DNA of 64,000 nucleotides. Source: Turbatrix aceti (lineage: Eukaryota; Nematoda; Chromadorea; Rhabditida; Panagrolaimidae). The DNA lies in the NCBI GenBank assembly GCA_963969345.1, contig OZ017768.1, positions 6,286,718 through 6,350,717 on the forward strand, written 5' to 3'. The position numbers and the translations under genes are program-made. The notes under the pieces were generated by a model. That model did not search any database, was not told the DNA's origin, and worked only from the letters and a program-made list of their open reading frames with translations. Shown here in pieces: positions 51,708 through 64,000 of this stretch. Positions within the stretch are counted from its first letter, which is position 1, and the number at the start of each line of letters is the position of its first letter.

Positions 51708-54700
51708 CTGAAAAAAAGCTAGGTTGTAAATATTTAGGTGGCGGTCAGTTGCTTTCTCTCCCCTCCCCCGAAGAATCCGAATTCGCGCTCGCGCCTCCTC
51801 GCGTTCAGCCCCAGGGCCTGGTGTTTGTTTGGGGTGCAAAAAAAGCATAACCGAAGGGACCTGAGATTAAGCAAGCAGTTTGCAAGCTTTCTTTTCCTTC
51901 GCAGCCTTTGAAGGTGTCCAAAAAAGGAATTAAAGGTTTCCAGCCTGTGTAGCCCGAAATTTTTTCCCTCCCGATCAATCGAGAGACCAGGACCGAGACT
52001 GGGGACCGCGATTGCCGTGAATCACCTGCGACAACGCCTTTCACACAGAATGAAGGTATATTTCGGCTTCTTCGGGGCAAATTCGCACAAAGAGTCATAG
52101 ACGAAAGTTTTTCAAGCAAAATGACATCAGGGAAACTTATTCGAGCAGCACTAACATTGTACATCTTCAGCGGGGTTACCTAGGAAAAGGGAAGAAAAAA
52201 ATCCCCTCAGAATCCACCTGACACTTGATTTGAAGGCACTTTACCCATATTTTCCATTAACCTACCGAAAAAGACGTCAAAGAGCAGAAACGAAGTGAAA
52301 ACCCCCTCAAAAACGGTGCGTGCATGTCGCGAAAAAAATTTCAGATGCATTTAGTAAATTGAGTGTGAGTTTTTGAATGAAACTCATTTCAATCAACTCA
52401 ACCCCCCCCCAAGCATGAGCAATCCGACCGGGCTTGTTGTGTTTTGCAACGATTTTTGTACAGATGCAGGCCGGGGGATTACCGAGGGATAGGACGACCA
52501 GGAAGCCAGGTAACAACAACCAAACAAGCCCGATAATCCGGGATCACAACAAAAGTGCATCAACTCGCGCTGAGTGAAGGTATGGGTGAGTGAGGTGGCA
52601 AAAACAGCTACCGCGGGCAACAATCGATGAGTTGACGGCGCCCAGGTGCCCAAGGTCACTCCAGGTAAACTCGTCAAGTCAATCAGGAGGAGGCAAAGAT
52701 GCGCAAGAAAAAAACACGCATGCATCCATCGTCCAAATTTACTTGCAAACTGGACAGAAACTTTTATTTGGCTCCGAAAAAAAAACTGTCATTCTATTAT
52801 ACGTTGAAAGTGAAAAAAGTGGCCTATTGTCTTTCCTCGCTGATAAAAAAAATCAAAACCAGCCCGACCAAAAGGCAATCAATTTTTGGAAGAGGCCCCA
52901 GGGTTCGTGTCGTCGTCGTCGCCCGGAAATTAACCCGAGTTCCTTCCCCCTCATCAAACGAACGGTCGGTTTCGGTCTCGTCCTCGGGGTCGACGACGAC
53001 AACGGAGAGAGAGAGAGTTTACGCTTCGATTTCCCGGCCTCTAGACTGGCGCCACCGCTAGTGTGTGTGTTTTTTTGCGCTCCGTGATGCGAAAAACTTT
53101 GCAAAGCCTCGCATTACACCTTTTTTGCGTCAGAGAAAATCAACAGTTTCCGTTCTGCCTGCATTTGGACAACGGTTTTACGTGTTTTTCGCTCACGCGC
53201 ACAAAAAATAAAGACCCAGGCTGAAAAGGGTTTTTATTTGCCTTTCTGGAGTGATCTTTCGAGCGGGCAAACGACAAGGCTTTTTATTGCTGGGAAATCG
53301 CCTTTGAACAAACTTTGACTCCATCAACTTTGAACAAGCGATCAAATCACATCGCCTTCCGCCCAGGTCGCCCAGGTAGTCAATCGCAAAAACAAACTTT
53401 CATACCGAAACCAATTTTTTGTAGAAAGCTGTAAACCGTAACGAACACAAAAAAATAGGAGAGGATGAAAGTTTGGATTATGTATTTTTTTGAGGAAAGG
53501 AACAATAAAGTTGAACTCATGTCAGTGGAAAACATCAATTTTAGGAAGAGACACAAAAGAAGGCCATCGACGACGAATGCGAATGCATGGACGCATGCTA
53601 TTCAGATATTCAGGGTTGCGTGTCGCCGAACCCAAACCAGCACCCCTCCCCCTCCCGACTTCGAAGACGAGTCGACTTGGGGAGTCGGCCTGCTAAACAG
53701 TGCAAAACACGCCCGTGGTATCGAGAAATTCATGCTAACTTATGTTTTTGAAAACAAAAGATGTGATTCTGACATGAGCGACGACGCCGATCATGCGTAT
53801 GTATCTCGGAATGCGATCAAACACACAGGACGAGACCGGAGACCACCACCATCGGCCGGCGCATAGAAAGACCGAAGCCCAATCCCCTCCCCCAAGCCCA
53901 ATCACTCACCAGTAAACAGTCAGCTGTGCCAGCTTCTGGATAGGATTGTTAGAAGGCAGCGAAAGGTAGCCTCCAAGGGTCGGCAGAACACTCATGCCTA
54001 GCGAGGTGGTGATAAAAGCGTGAAATGATGATTGTCGAGCGAGAACAAGCACCAGAAATACTAACAAGCGTGTGATGACTGACTCGCAGAATCGGTGAAC
54101 ACAAGCAGCTCTGAGGGGCTTCTCACGTCGAAAGTCGAAGGAAAGCAAAAATCAAGATCTCCCTATTTTTTGAAGAGGAGATCGTGACAAAGCCCTACCC
54201 TGGGCTAGCAGTCAACAAGGCGATGCGATGCTTCTTTGTCCGCCACACACGTCCACACGTTGATGTCGACGTAGACGTCGTCGTTGTCCGAAAAAAGAGA
54301 GACGAGGCAGCAGCTGTGCCCACGTCCGGGATGATGAGTGCGAATACGTTAACCGGTCACTCCCTATGCTGCGTGCTTTCAAATTGCCTCTTGCAACCAC
54401 AACCACAACCACAACCACGCGTGTGTGAGCGAATGAGTGTCCCTTGGGTAAACACGCAAATCGTAGCGTCCGCGCAGTCGTTTTTGCTTCCTCGTCCGAT
54501 CGGGAAGTCGTGAGTCTATCGTCTTCATCGTCGTCTTCGACGACGACGATGGGGGCTACGATGATGGTGACGACGAGACGACGTCAGCCAAGCAAACACA
54601 ACACCCAATACGGTCAACAGTCCCGTCCCGTCCACGCGGATCCCACAATAGTCACGCGACGTGAAAAACCTCTGAGGCAAAAAAAAGGACGATGTCGATG

Positions 54701-57700
54701 GGCTCAAGTGACGGCTACTGCGGGAGGGAGACTGACACCCCGTTTTGTAACGACCGATCTGGTAAAAAAAAAAGTCGGGGGCTGGAGCGAATCCTGACAC
54801 TCACGTAGACAGAAGCAAAGAAGACATCGGACTTCGGAGCTCATTGTGCTCATCCCCAGTGTCAATCGCCTTACACGCTTCGAAATCGACACTTTTTTAC
54901 ACGCGATCCCTCTTTTTTGGCGATTGACGCAAAACAAAGAAAATCTTCATCCATCGAAAAACGTGAAAATCAAAATTTGGGGATTCTGACAGACTGACTT
55001 TTGCTTTTCTTCTTTTCTATTTTTTTGTCCAACTGAGTTGAGCTGCATTAAACAATAATAATCCTCACGCATAATAGGATTTCAAGTTTTCAAGTTTTCA
55101 AGTGGCCATCAATGAAATCAAGACCACCAACTCAATCGATGACACAAACGAACAAACGAACGCGCGTGTGATAAATAGAACCTCTCGAAGCCGCGTAAAT
55201 GCATAGAAGTGGTTGACGCAGAAGAGGAGGTGCAGGCAAAACAGGACAACAAGCACACCCCTCATCGACACCCTCAAATGGCCGCGTCAAGTTTTGTTAT
55301 ATATATTTAAAAGTTCCCATAATAATAATAAATAATCGTAAAAGCACACGGTAATCACGGTACAAAGAATCATCGGCGATCGTAAATATGTACATAAATA
55401 AATATTTAGTAAAAAAATCAGAAAGAGACGTTTAACGTCAAACAGATCATTACATCTCTCCCGGCTTTGCCCTCATCCCTTCCTCATCCCCCGAGTGATG
55501 ATTACCTAATTCTCACTCAGTCAATTTTTTGTTGATTCCGAGTGGAAAATATTTATGGATGTATTTAGGTCATTCAGGTCAGACACCCCCGATCTTGAGG
55601 AGGATCTGTGTTTTCACTGTTCACCGCTGCCGGAGGGCAAAAAGCAGGAAAAACACGTCGGAACGCATTAGTTCGACCGATGAGCAACACAAAAAAAAGT
55701 AGACAGAGGTCATCGGGTGATACTGGCTGAATACGAATCTGCCCAAACGTGTAAGCAAATAAAAAAAAACGAATTGAATTCAATCTGCTCCTAAAAAGCG
55801 GTTGCAGCCGTACATAAATTATTTAAAAATAAATATTTAGAAAAAAATGTTTGTAATTTACAACTTTCACGCCCCTGAAGGACACCTGTAAGCGTATTTT
55901 AGCACTATTTTTATTTATCATCGGACACTGCTGCTATCACCAGCCGTGTTTGGTAAGCGAGCAAAAATGGACAAACAAAGAATGAAAATTGATTAGCGCA
56001 ATCAACTGCGATTCGCCGTCACGCATGTATCGGAAAGCGAAGAAAGCGATCAAGGATGCGTCGCGGACAAAGGAAATCCATTAGCGTGGTGATAACGACG
56101 AATAGGCGCAGCGCAGATGTGGGTGGACAGCGCTCTACAGAGTGTCCGGGCGCTGAAGAGCACCCCTGGAGAGATGCATCAGGTGCACATTGCGCGTGGA
56201 AATTACGGTTTTCAGAACCGATAAAAACAGAAAAACGGTAATTTGGCAATTATTGTATTGCTCCACGCGTTCAAATTGTTTGGAGGAGGATTCTGAATGA
56301 GCCTGTCACCTTCGAAGGTTCGCTTTTATTGCAATTTTGCTGTGATTCATGGGAAAATAACAAAAAACAGAAAAACAAAAAAAAATCAAAAATCCAGGCT
56401 TCCGTAAAAAAACAGCCAGACTGGATTCTGGTGTGGTTTCTGTTGTAACATGATCACTATTTTTTTAATTTTTTCCCCTGCGGCTACAAAAACAGTTCCG
56501 CGCACGCCGACCGCACAAAACCAAAATCAGGGACGCATAAAATTGAGCCCGGGAAAGCGGGATTAGAGCGAATCCCCTCAAAAGGAACAGAAAGAAACAA
56601 ACGTTTCTTCTTCGCGTGGCGCACCGAATCGGACCGGACCTTTCATGGGTTAAATCGATCACATCCAACGTGTACAGGTATTTTGGCGACACAATGGCCT
56701 CGAATGCGACCGCGACCAACCGGCCAGGCACATGGACGCCTGGTTGCGAACAGCGACGATCAAATGGGTAAGTGGCGGCACGCCAGGTGGTGGCCTAGGT
56801 GGGGGGGGGGGAGGGGGTGGATATGTAGGATGGAACGCATGCATGTCGGTTCTTTTGAGTTTTAAGACGGTCATCCACGGGTGACAGCCCCCACCCTCCG
56901 GAGCCGCACCCAACCAACCGGAAGTCTCGACTGTTAGTCACCACCGTCGAAGACGCCAGCCAGCCAGGTAAGTAACTGTCACCTGGGATGGGAAAAGAAA
57001 GGGGGAGCAGCGCCGGCAGCAGGCAACAAACAGCAAGCGCATCATCTGCAAACAATTTTTGGCTGCTAGAAACTTTTTCTGACGTCCAACCACCAACGAA
57101 ATTCATGTGTACCGATCGGGTGGATTTTGGACGGTTTTGACAAGTTATCTGTCACCTGGGGCAATGGGGAATCGGCCCAGAGTCCCCGCTGGCCATAAAA
57201 CCGCTTCAATTATATAAAAAAAAACAGATTTCCGTTCATTTACCACAATTTCGGCACCCGCGAGCAATTAACATGAAAATAATGGCGTAATAAAGTTAGG
57301 GAAATCGGTTGACGGGCACATTGTATGTATAATGTGTAAAAGAACGCGAACGCGAACGCGAACGCGAACGCCGGCTGCCACAGACGCAGGCGCGGGCTAA
57401 TGTGAGGCCATCATCTTCCATCGCACCGGGGCGTCTTGGCCAGGTAGAAACCGGATCGAGGAATGCACGGAGCGATCGTCGTGGTCCTCGAACAAAATTA
57501 GACAAAAGCAGAAGCCTCTGATGTGAGGTAAGGTGACAGCTTGGGGTGCGATCGACCGCGCAGGCCACCGGTAATCAACCTGCGCGGGGGACAAAAATAG
57601 AAATTCTGGTCCCCCGGGCCGTTCACTTCCTAAATACCAGCTCGCCTTTTTTTGAGTGGGTTCAATTAAAATCAATAGCCACAACTTTTTTTGAAATTCG

Positions 57701-58793
57701 ACAAAGTTTACGCTCAAAAAAAAGAACCCAGCTGTCAATAAAGAATCGAATCGTTCGAGCAAACAAACAAAAAACATAAAAATGTGAAAAAAAGCGAATT
57801 TCAGCCCGTAAATTCAAAAAAGCCGTGAAAAAAATTTTTCTGCGGCGAATCACATAAGATCGACCAAGCTCGCTGGTTTGCAGCTCATCGGGACTGCGCT
57901 TAACATAAACAGAGCGCCCGATCTCCCTTTACGGCCCGATCTACCCCTGAAAGATGAGGGGGCGGTGTGGTAAGCTGAACCGGGGGTTTTGGGGTCTTCA
58001 AGTGCAATCTCAATCTCAATCTCAATGTCGATGTCGATGACAGGAGAGAGGGCTCTCGGAGGGTCACAAGCCGCGACCCAGTCGACTCGCAACAATCAAT
58101 GTCATGTCAACAGCGGCCAATAAAATTTTCAAAAAAAGCCCTCAAGGGTTTCGACAATTTCAACAACTCCTACCATACCATTGACCCAAATACTGATTTC
58201 AAAAAAAAATCTCATCTCCCAAAAATATGATAAAAAAAAGAAAGAAATTGGACCGGTTACAGTGCAATCAACGTTAACGGCTTCCGTGAGGAAAACGGAC
58301 ACCTACAATTACAAGGTCGAGGTCAGTGGACGTGAACGTAAACGTGGATCTCCGCTGAAGTCGGAACGTAACGCAACATCAGAGGAGGAGGAGGAGAACA
58401 AAAGCAGGCTCCACGAAGCCCCGGAGGGAGAGAATTTTCAACGCGATCGCCACCAGCAGGGCCTGCGACACGGTCATTCATCATGTCTCTCGCCTCGCCT
58501 CGTCGCTGTCATCCCCGACCACGCTGTCCATGCGGGGGAGAGCCGAGACACGTTGGGAGTCCACTCGGGCAGTTTTCAAAAAATTCAGTAACCCAAAAAA
58601 AATTTAGAAAAAAAAAATAATATAAAAAAGTGCCAAATTTCATTTCTACATGCGCACAAAAAAAATGATTCTGGTGTTTGCTTGATCGAACTATTGTACG
58701 TACACACACAAAAAAAATCAAAATAAGGTGAAAAAAACGAAGTTCTCGTTCGTTAAAAAAACCAAAGTAAAAATCAAAAAAAATCGTGCTTTA
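51708..58793. other. Region upstream of the EVI5 coding exons and downstream of PMF1
   Basis: 7.1 kb with no gene I can support. It probably contains the missing EVI5 5' exon and promoter. Short tandem repeats: CAACCA (about 54400-54420), CAAGTTTT (about 55085-55105), CGAACG (57342-57370) and CAATCT/GATGTC (about 58005-58035). The longest frames (52164-51805 minus; 53465-53866 plus; 58181-58591 plus) lack recognisable domains. Confidence 0.4.
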
Positions 58794-59397
58794 TCAAAAT
58801 TCGTGAGGCGAGTTTTCTCGTTCTTCGTCGTCGCGCATTTTCTGTTGAATCTGACCGAACGTTTGCGTCAGCGTGGTCTGGTGCTTGTTTTTGATCGCAT
58901 TGAGGTTCTGAAACAACCGAAACCCATAAAACCATTATCCAGGCCCACAGATCACAAAAAAACTCACAGCAAGGTCCGCAGCGAGCCGATTTCTCTCCTC
59001 GAGCAACCGCAACCGTGCCTTTTCAACCTCTGGACAAATCATGTCGATGACATCGCGTTCGGGATCCTCATTAGGCCGCCAGCCACGTATCGCGTCCACG
59101 GGGATGAGTTGGGATCGTTTTCGGAAGCATTCCTCGAGCTGAACCAAAAATACCGTAAAAAATGATAAAAACAAAAAAAAAGCAACCAACCTTGTGCTCG
59201 TCAAGTATCGAAGACAACTTGTCTGAAAACGTCGCTCTGAAGTCAGTGAGTAGGTCGCTGCGAATGCCTTCAGCCTGATCAGTGGAGAGCCGAACTTTGC
59301 AGTTATGCTTGATCTGGGATTGTAGCCTCGCTGCCGAAACCGTGCTATCGGCTACCTTGTCGATAAGGCCGTGGACGTCCTTCTTGGTCTTCTCCAT
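58794..59397 (-). CDS. PMF1: PMF1/Nnf1-like subunit of the MIS12 kinetochore complex
   Basis: Exons 59397-59191, 59138-58968 and 58907-58794, all phase 0, give 163 residues (human PMF1 205). It is helical throughout. The middle matches the Nnf1/PMF1 signature: FRATFSDKLSSILDEHK, then a short gap and GWRPNEDPERDVIDMICP (human has AWRPSGIPEKDL followed by APYF), then a coiled coil (VEKARLRLLEERNRLAADLA). Known role: with MIS12, DSN1 and NSL1 it forms the link between inner kinetochore and NDC80. Sequence conservation in this family is low, so the call rests on the WRP...PE block and the helical layout. It is divergent from QNG1 across 370 bp, probably sharing a promoter region. Confidence 0.62.
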
Positions 59398-59767
59398 GAT
59401 CAGTGGGGATGGTTAGTGGAGATCTGAATGACTGGGAATAAAAAAGCGGACACGCAGAGAAAAGCGAAGTAAAAATAAATTCAAATTCAAAGCAGCGCGC
59501 CATTTCTTACAAATTCATCGTAAACTACAAATAAAGTGTATTTTGAACGTTACTTTACAAACACAGTACAATAAAACCATACTACAGTTGACTACGATCA
59601 AATCATCGGAATAAGAGATCGTAAACGAGCAGAACAAAAAAAAAGCGGCAACGGTAAAACGAATCAAAAGAAAGCGCACAAAAACGTTGGCAAAACGCGT
59701 CGAATGAACATGAATTTTTTATTTATTTCGGTTTTTGGTTTTCTGTATTTCAATTTTTGGGCCTTCG
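59398..59767. promoter_or_regulatory. Shared divergent promoter region of PMF1-like and QNG1 genes
   Basis: 370 bp between two start codons pointing apart. A cag acceptor about 33 nt before the PMF1 ATG suggests a 5' UTR intron or trans-splice site. The QNG1 side has no AG in the last 55 nt. No TATA box is convincing. Confidence 0.45.
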
Positions 59768-60897
59768 ATGACTGAGATTCCGGAGAAAACGGTGAGAGAG
59801 AAGATCCATGAATCCGCGACAGCGGTTGTGGAAGCTGCGCAGGATGTGTTCGTTGCTGACTCGTCCACGATAGATTCCACTGCCCGGCGACTGCTTGAAA
59901 TCGCAGCTTTGCCGTTCATGAAGACCATTCTTGGCGAGAAACCAGATGTTGGGCCTCCTGATGCCTGGTCTCGTGAAGGACAAACAAATTGGTAGGTTTT
60001 CGGGAGTTTTGAGGCATTTAAGGAAAATTGGATAATTTTTAGGTATCTCGTCATGGGAGTCATCAATTTCCACTTTTTTTACCCCGATGGTCAGCAGTAC
60101 GAAGTGCAGGTTGCACCGGACGGAAAGGTGCATTCCGGGTCGATGGCGGGGGCTGCAGTGCTCACGGCGTGGGCGGCCGAGGTGGAAGCCGAATGGACCC
60201 CGGATTTCCTGGCTACGGTGGAATTTGAGGACTTCAAACAGCGATTTGTGAGTCTCCAGGGCCAGGATATTCCGTTGGTTGAGGTACGGTACAAAAACGT
60301 CGTAGAAACCTTTCGGAAAATTCAAAAAGTGAGTTTTTCGCTTTTAGCATCTTCGAAACCCCAAATTTTGTGCTTTAGACAGGTGAAAAGTTGACCGAGC
60401 TGCTCGATCGCCACAATGGCGAGGTTTCCGAGCTCCTCGCATTTCTCGTAGATTTCTTCCCTGTTTTTTACGATTCTGCGACGTACCAGCCGGCCAAGGG
60501 AGCGGCTTTCGAGGTGTTTTTCTACAAACGAGCTCAGCTCTTCGTCGCTGATTTGGTTCGCCGATGCCCGGCTCCCGGCGTGGCCTACTCTCTGGAACAG
60601 CTGACCGCCTTCGCGGACTACCGAGTGCCTCAGATGCTGCTCTACTACGGGGTCATTCGGTATTCCGAAAAACTGTCAACAGCCGTCAAAAAGGACTTTC
60701 TTCAAGCCGGGTCCCGAGAAGAAATCGAAATTCGCGCGGCTTCGATCGTCGCTTGCCGGCTGCTGGCGACGGCTGTCGGCCTGGCGGAAGCGGACATTGA
60801 CCACATTTTGTGGTTCGAAAGACGGAATCTCGCCAGCCAGGAGATTCCACTCGAGACTGAGTACCCCTTTCATCGCGTGGTTACCTCAGCTTACTAA
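59768..60897 (+). CDS. QNG1: Queuosine 5'-phosphate N-glycosylase (QNG1; C9orf64/DUF2419 family)
   Basis: Exons 59768-59991, 60043-60328 and 60379-60897 give 342 residues (human 341). It matches the Q-salvage family along its length: KTVREKIHESATAVVEAAQD at the start, NWYLVMGVINFHFFYPD, YEVQVAPDGKVHSGSMA, the FPVFYDSATY segment with its conserved Asp, VFFYKRAQLFVADLV, TAFADYRVPQMLLYYGVI, REEIEIRAAS and YPFHRVVTSAY at the end. Known role: releases queuine from queuosine 5'-monophosphate so the base can be reinserted into tRNA by the TGT enzyme; animals obtain it from diet and microbes. All expected motifs are present and the frame is intact. Confidence 0.93.
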
Positions 60898-61044
60898 TTA
60901 ACAGGTAGGCCAAAAATATTTATTTATTTTAAAATTGATAATAAAATTGATAATTTGTTCGTGCAATCCTTCGAAAAAAAATTGTAATTTGTATCATGGC
61001 TAGCTAATAACATTCATGCACGTACGTACCCCAATTGCGACCCT

Positions 61045-62854
61045 TTACTGGAACTTGACCTTCTCCTTGTAGGCCATTGTGCAGCACGACCAGTAGTAGA
61101 GCCTAAAGATGCCTCGGAGCAGGTAGTAGCCAATTACACTGACCAAAACAATAACAGGGACAATAATATCCAGATTGAAGTAGACAACAGTTGACAGGTC
61201 TGGTGGGGTAAAGTCGAAGTCGTGCTTGATAGCGTAGGACACCCACCGGTTGAGGAGCTCCGTCGACGTGAAGGGCCGATCTGCGATGAGGCTCTTCACC
61301 TCGGCGGCCGCTTTCGCGTATTTCTCGTTGTTGACCAGGTCGTGGAGCAGAATTGTTAGTCGGGTCTCGGAGATCAGCGATTTGGTCAAAACTTTTCCGA
61401 ATCCCCGGAATTCTGCGAGTTTTGCGTTTCTCGGTTGATCGCCGAAAAGCGGGATGCAGAGAACGGGAGTGCCGGTGACGATCGTCTCCTGGAGGCTGTT
61501 GAAGCCGCAGTGGCTGATAAAGGCCACGGTTCGGTTGTGCGCGAGGAGCGCTGTCTGCGGGATCCACTCGCTGACGAGGACGTTGGCCGGCGGGTCCAGA
61601 TTGGCAGCTTTGAACTTGAAGACGAAATCGACGTGCTGGTTTTGCCGGAAAAACTTTAGGAAGACGCTGATCCACGTAGGAGGAAGCATGGAGGGGTCTG
61701 CGACGGTGCCGAGCGAGAAAAGCACCAACGGCCGTTTTGCCTTTGCCTTGTCGTTGACAAAAGTGTCGAATTTGCCGGTCACGACCTCACTTGTGTTGAT
61801 GCCGATGCCGCCGAGGTAGATGACCTTCGCGCTCGTCGGTCGGGGGTACTCGATGACGTCAAAGTTGTTTATGAAGATGAGTTTCATCTTGCGAACCAGT
61901 GTTCGAATTTCCGGGAAATCATCTCCAAAATGTTGATGTGTGATTATGTCATAGGGTCCGTAGACGAAACGAGTGACGACACCTCCGAGGGCTGACGATG
62001 CCAGGTTTTTGACTCGCTCGAAGTAGGTCATTTGATTGGTGCTGTTGGTCGCGAAACCCGGCACAAAACTGGGTGGCACGAAGATTCCCGACGTGGAGAG
62101 GAGGGTATCCATCGAGGGCAGGCTGACTGCCATCGCCGTCTTTGGCACTCCGACGCGATGCGCAATGGCAAGCGAGCACGGTTCGTAGTGATTCCCGATG
62201 ATTAGGTCGAATTTCTCGGCTGTCAACTCGTCGAGGTATTTTTGGTTTTTGACCATCACTGAAAGGTAAAAACTTCGTTCTTTGCAAAGTTAGAACAACA
62301 CTGAAAAAATGCCTGTATGTATAACATTTTTACATTTTTGCAAGAATTTCTTACATAAAATGTAAAAATTTTATACTTATATGCACTTTTTTCAGTGTAA
62401 CGGTAACGGTAGTTTAGCTTACAATCGCACGCGACTTGGTAGAGCCGTCCGTAGGTTTTCATAAGTCTGTACCATCTCCTGTCGAAAATAGAAGTCATTT
62501 CAGTCGCTAGAAGATCTTTTTCGACGTCCAAAAACGCGTTGATCAATGCCGAGTCATTCAGAGCGCTCACGTGGATCTGCTTCATGCCGGAAGGCGGCTG
62601 GAGCTTGTTGGCAGCCGGATTGATTGCCGGTCTGATGAGCACGACCTCATGCTTACGTGCGAGTTCGTCCGCCAGGCGGAAGCCAAAAACTAGCTGAAAG
62701 ACGGCAATTGAGTGGTTTCTGAAGGTATAATACCCGGCATTCGACGTACCTGGCTGTTGCTGAGGGTGGAGAGGACGACGCCGACCTTGCCGGCGGCTGC
62801 GGGCCAGCTGAGGAGCGCGAGCACTAAAAGTACAGCGTTCGGAAACCAAGACAT
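61045..62854 (-). CDS. UDP-glycosyltransferase (UGT family, GT1), membrane-bound
   Basis: Exons 62854-62750, 62693-62423 and 62258-61045 give 529 residues, the usual UGT length. The N-terminus is a signal peptide (AVLLVLALLSWPAAAG) followed by KVGVVLSTLSNSQ. The C-terminal half carries the UDP-sugar-binding signature: VLVSEWIPQTALLAH, then AFISHCGFNSLQE, GTPVLCIPLFGDQPRNA. After it comes a membrane anchor (IIVPVIVLVSVIGYYLL) and a short basic tail (YKEKVKFQ), so an ER-lumenal enzyme with a cytosolic tail. An N-terminal His as catalytic base, typical of UGTs, is not obvious in the HY/HR segments. Substrates (small lipophilic aglycones) cannot be predicted. Intron 2 carries a hairpin element. 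Confidence 0.9.
62299..62397. mobile_element. MITE-like hairpin in UGT intron 2
   Basis: 99 bp. Left end CACTGAAAAAATGCCTGTAT and right end, reverse complemented, CACTGAAAAAAGTGCATATA; the arms match over about 40 bp, with a loop of about 20 bp. It fills most of the 164-bp intron, which would otherwise have the 50-60 bp length normal here. No clear target-site duplication. Confidence 0.65.
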
Positions 62855-64000
62855 GCGTAAATCTGTCACTGTGATTTGAGACAAATGCTCGGCGGTTGCA
62901 TGTGTCCGACGTTATCTTCGGTCGAGAGTCGTTGTACCGTTATCACTCATGCTCTGCCGGCCGGCGAAGTAAGCTGCTTGGTTGGTTAGTTGGCTCCACG
63001 GGAGTACAGACTATAAAAGTGATAGCTTGCCCGACTGGGGCGACGGGCGATAAAGCAAGGAAAACATGGAGCATGTAGTCGAGATTACAAAATATACATT
63101 TTTATCTGTGATGGCGCGATGTCATCGTTTTTTACACTTGAGGTTTTTTGAGGACACATAAATTACAGGTGAGGTCCCAACCAGGTGTGGCCCCTGTACC
63201 TGTGTATTTAAACAGAAAACGTGCCAATAAATGCAAAAATTATGTACTTTGTATGCACTTTTGGCATTTTGCCATCGGATTACCTCAGTCCGCGGCATGC
63301 AGAACACATTTCACTCCCTTTTGCTACCTGAACTTCAAAAAAACAAATGCACCTTTTTTGTTGCATGAGTGAATGGGAAACAGCTCTGAAACATCAGGGT
63401 CACCTGTGAGAGTCCCCGTTTTCGCACTTCGAAAACGGGGCCTGGTCGGTCGCACGGTCATCGTTGAACACTTTGCCCGGGGCCATCACCTGATGCACGT
63501 TTTTTCATTTGACACGTGGGGACGGACGCTGCTGGCTTGGAGCCGAGCGTGCTCCGCACTGCAAAAAAAAAAACAGTCCGTCCGGTCTGACTTTGTTCAT
63601 GTTCAGATGCTGCGCCTTGTATCATCCCTCTTTCCCCCTCTTCCGACTGACTCATGTTCAAACGAGGACTACATTCATCATTTTTGAAGCATTTTTGAAA
63701 ATAACGTTAACTTTTTAATCGATTGTTCATCGTACAGTTAGTTAGTTAGTTAGTTAGTTACGCTGATTGTAGCAGGCAGACAATCTTCGAGATGCTCAGG
63801 AATTTAGGTACTCACCCGGCGGTCCGGGAACGCTAATGACGTGATACCGCTTACTGGGGCGTGTTTCGGGCAGCAAATCTTGATAGTGCTATAGTTTTTG
63901 GGGCCACACCGATGCATTTTTCGTTATCTGTCTGTTTTTTTAGGCCTTTTAGTCCTTAAAAGGCCTCCGGTTCGCTGTTTTCTACCTACAATGTACTTTT
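62855..64000. other. Region upstream of the UGT gene
   Basis: 1.1 kb, promoter side of the UGT gene. It includes a TTAG tandem run (63737-63760). No gene supported. Confidence 0.55.

Noticed and set aside
51805..52164. 119-residue minus-strand frame with fairly natural composition
   Set aside because: No recognisable domain, no usable in-phase splice to the EVI5 exons and overlap with a region of no coding signal; kept only as a possibility.
54805..54853. Possible first exon of the EVI5 gene (MSTMSSEVRCLLCFCL)
   Set aside because: Its strong gtgagt donor is out of phase with the next exon; only a weaker donor 7 nt downstream would fit, so it is not included in the model.
58181..58591. 136-residue plus-strand frame near the PMF1 gene
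   Set aside because: Charged low-complexity sequence with no family match and no splice signals that support it.

Overview
This window is animal nuclear DNA, read as 15 protein-coding genes (one cut by the left edge). The introns are mostly 45-60 bp, GT..AG, with T-rich acceptors, and coding exons are more GC-rich than the A/T-run-rich non-coding DNA. The proteins are ordinary metazoan ones (TRIP12, DDX3, EVI5, ARPC4, TIMM8, PMF1, QNG1, a UDP-glycosyltransferase). The tiny introns, a probable two-gene operon and splice acceptors just upstream of several start codons suggest a small-genome invertebrate such as a nematode or another trans-splicing or compact ecdysozoan. The sequence alone does not fix the phylum. 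No bacterial, viral, CRISPR or rRNA sequence was seen, and I found no convincing tRNA.

Layout. 1-292 (-): 5' part of an unrecognised gene. 963-2258 (+): single-pass, Lys-rich membrane protein. 3375-14183 (-): TRIP12-type HECT ubiquitin ligase in 14 exons with one intact reading frame. 14.2-23.5 kb: long gene-free divergent region holding a mosaic of direct and inverted repeats. 23496-25982 (+): DDX3/Belle/LAF-1 helicase. 28158-31441 (-): orphan 638-residue glycoprotein. 32354-33480 (+) and 33647-33904 (+): shortened PRPF40-like splicing protein and TIMM8, spaced like an operon. 34184-38525 (-): four genes in one direction, namely two tandem paralogues of an unknown family, a Ly6-type GPI protein and ARPC4. 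39530-51707 (-): EVI5-type TBC RabGAP with very long introns. 51.7-58.8 kb: no supported gene. 58794-59397 (-) and 59768-60897 (+): PMF1/Nnf1 kinetochore protein and QNG1 queuosine salvage enzyme, divergent across 370 bp. 61045-62854 (-): UDP-glycosyltransferase.

The genes do not form one pathway; most are housekeeping. The more novel material is: (i) a dispersed terminal-inverted-repeat family built on TTCGCGAAC palindromes, in at least five places; (ii) the two tandem orphan paralogues with identical three-exon structure; (iii) the orphan glycoprotein; (iv) the candidate PRPF40-TIMM8 operon, whose PRPF40 lacks WW domains. Exon boundaries were derived by hand from splice signals and codon phase, and every multi-exon model listed keeps one open frame.
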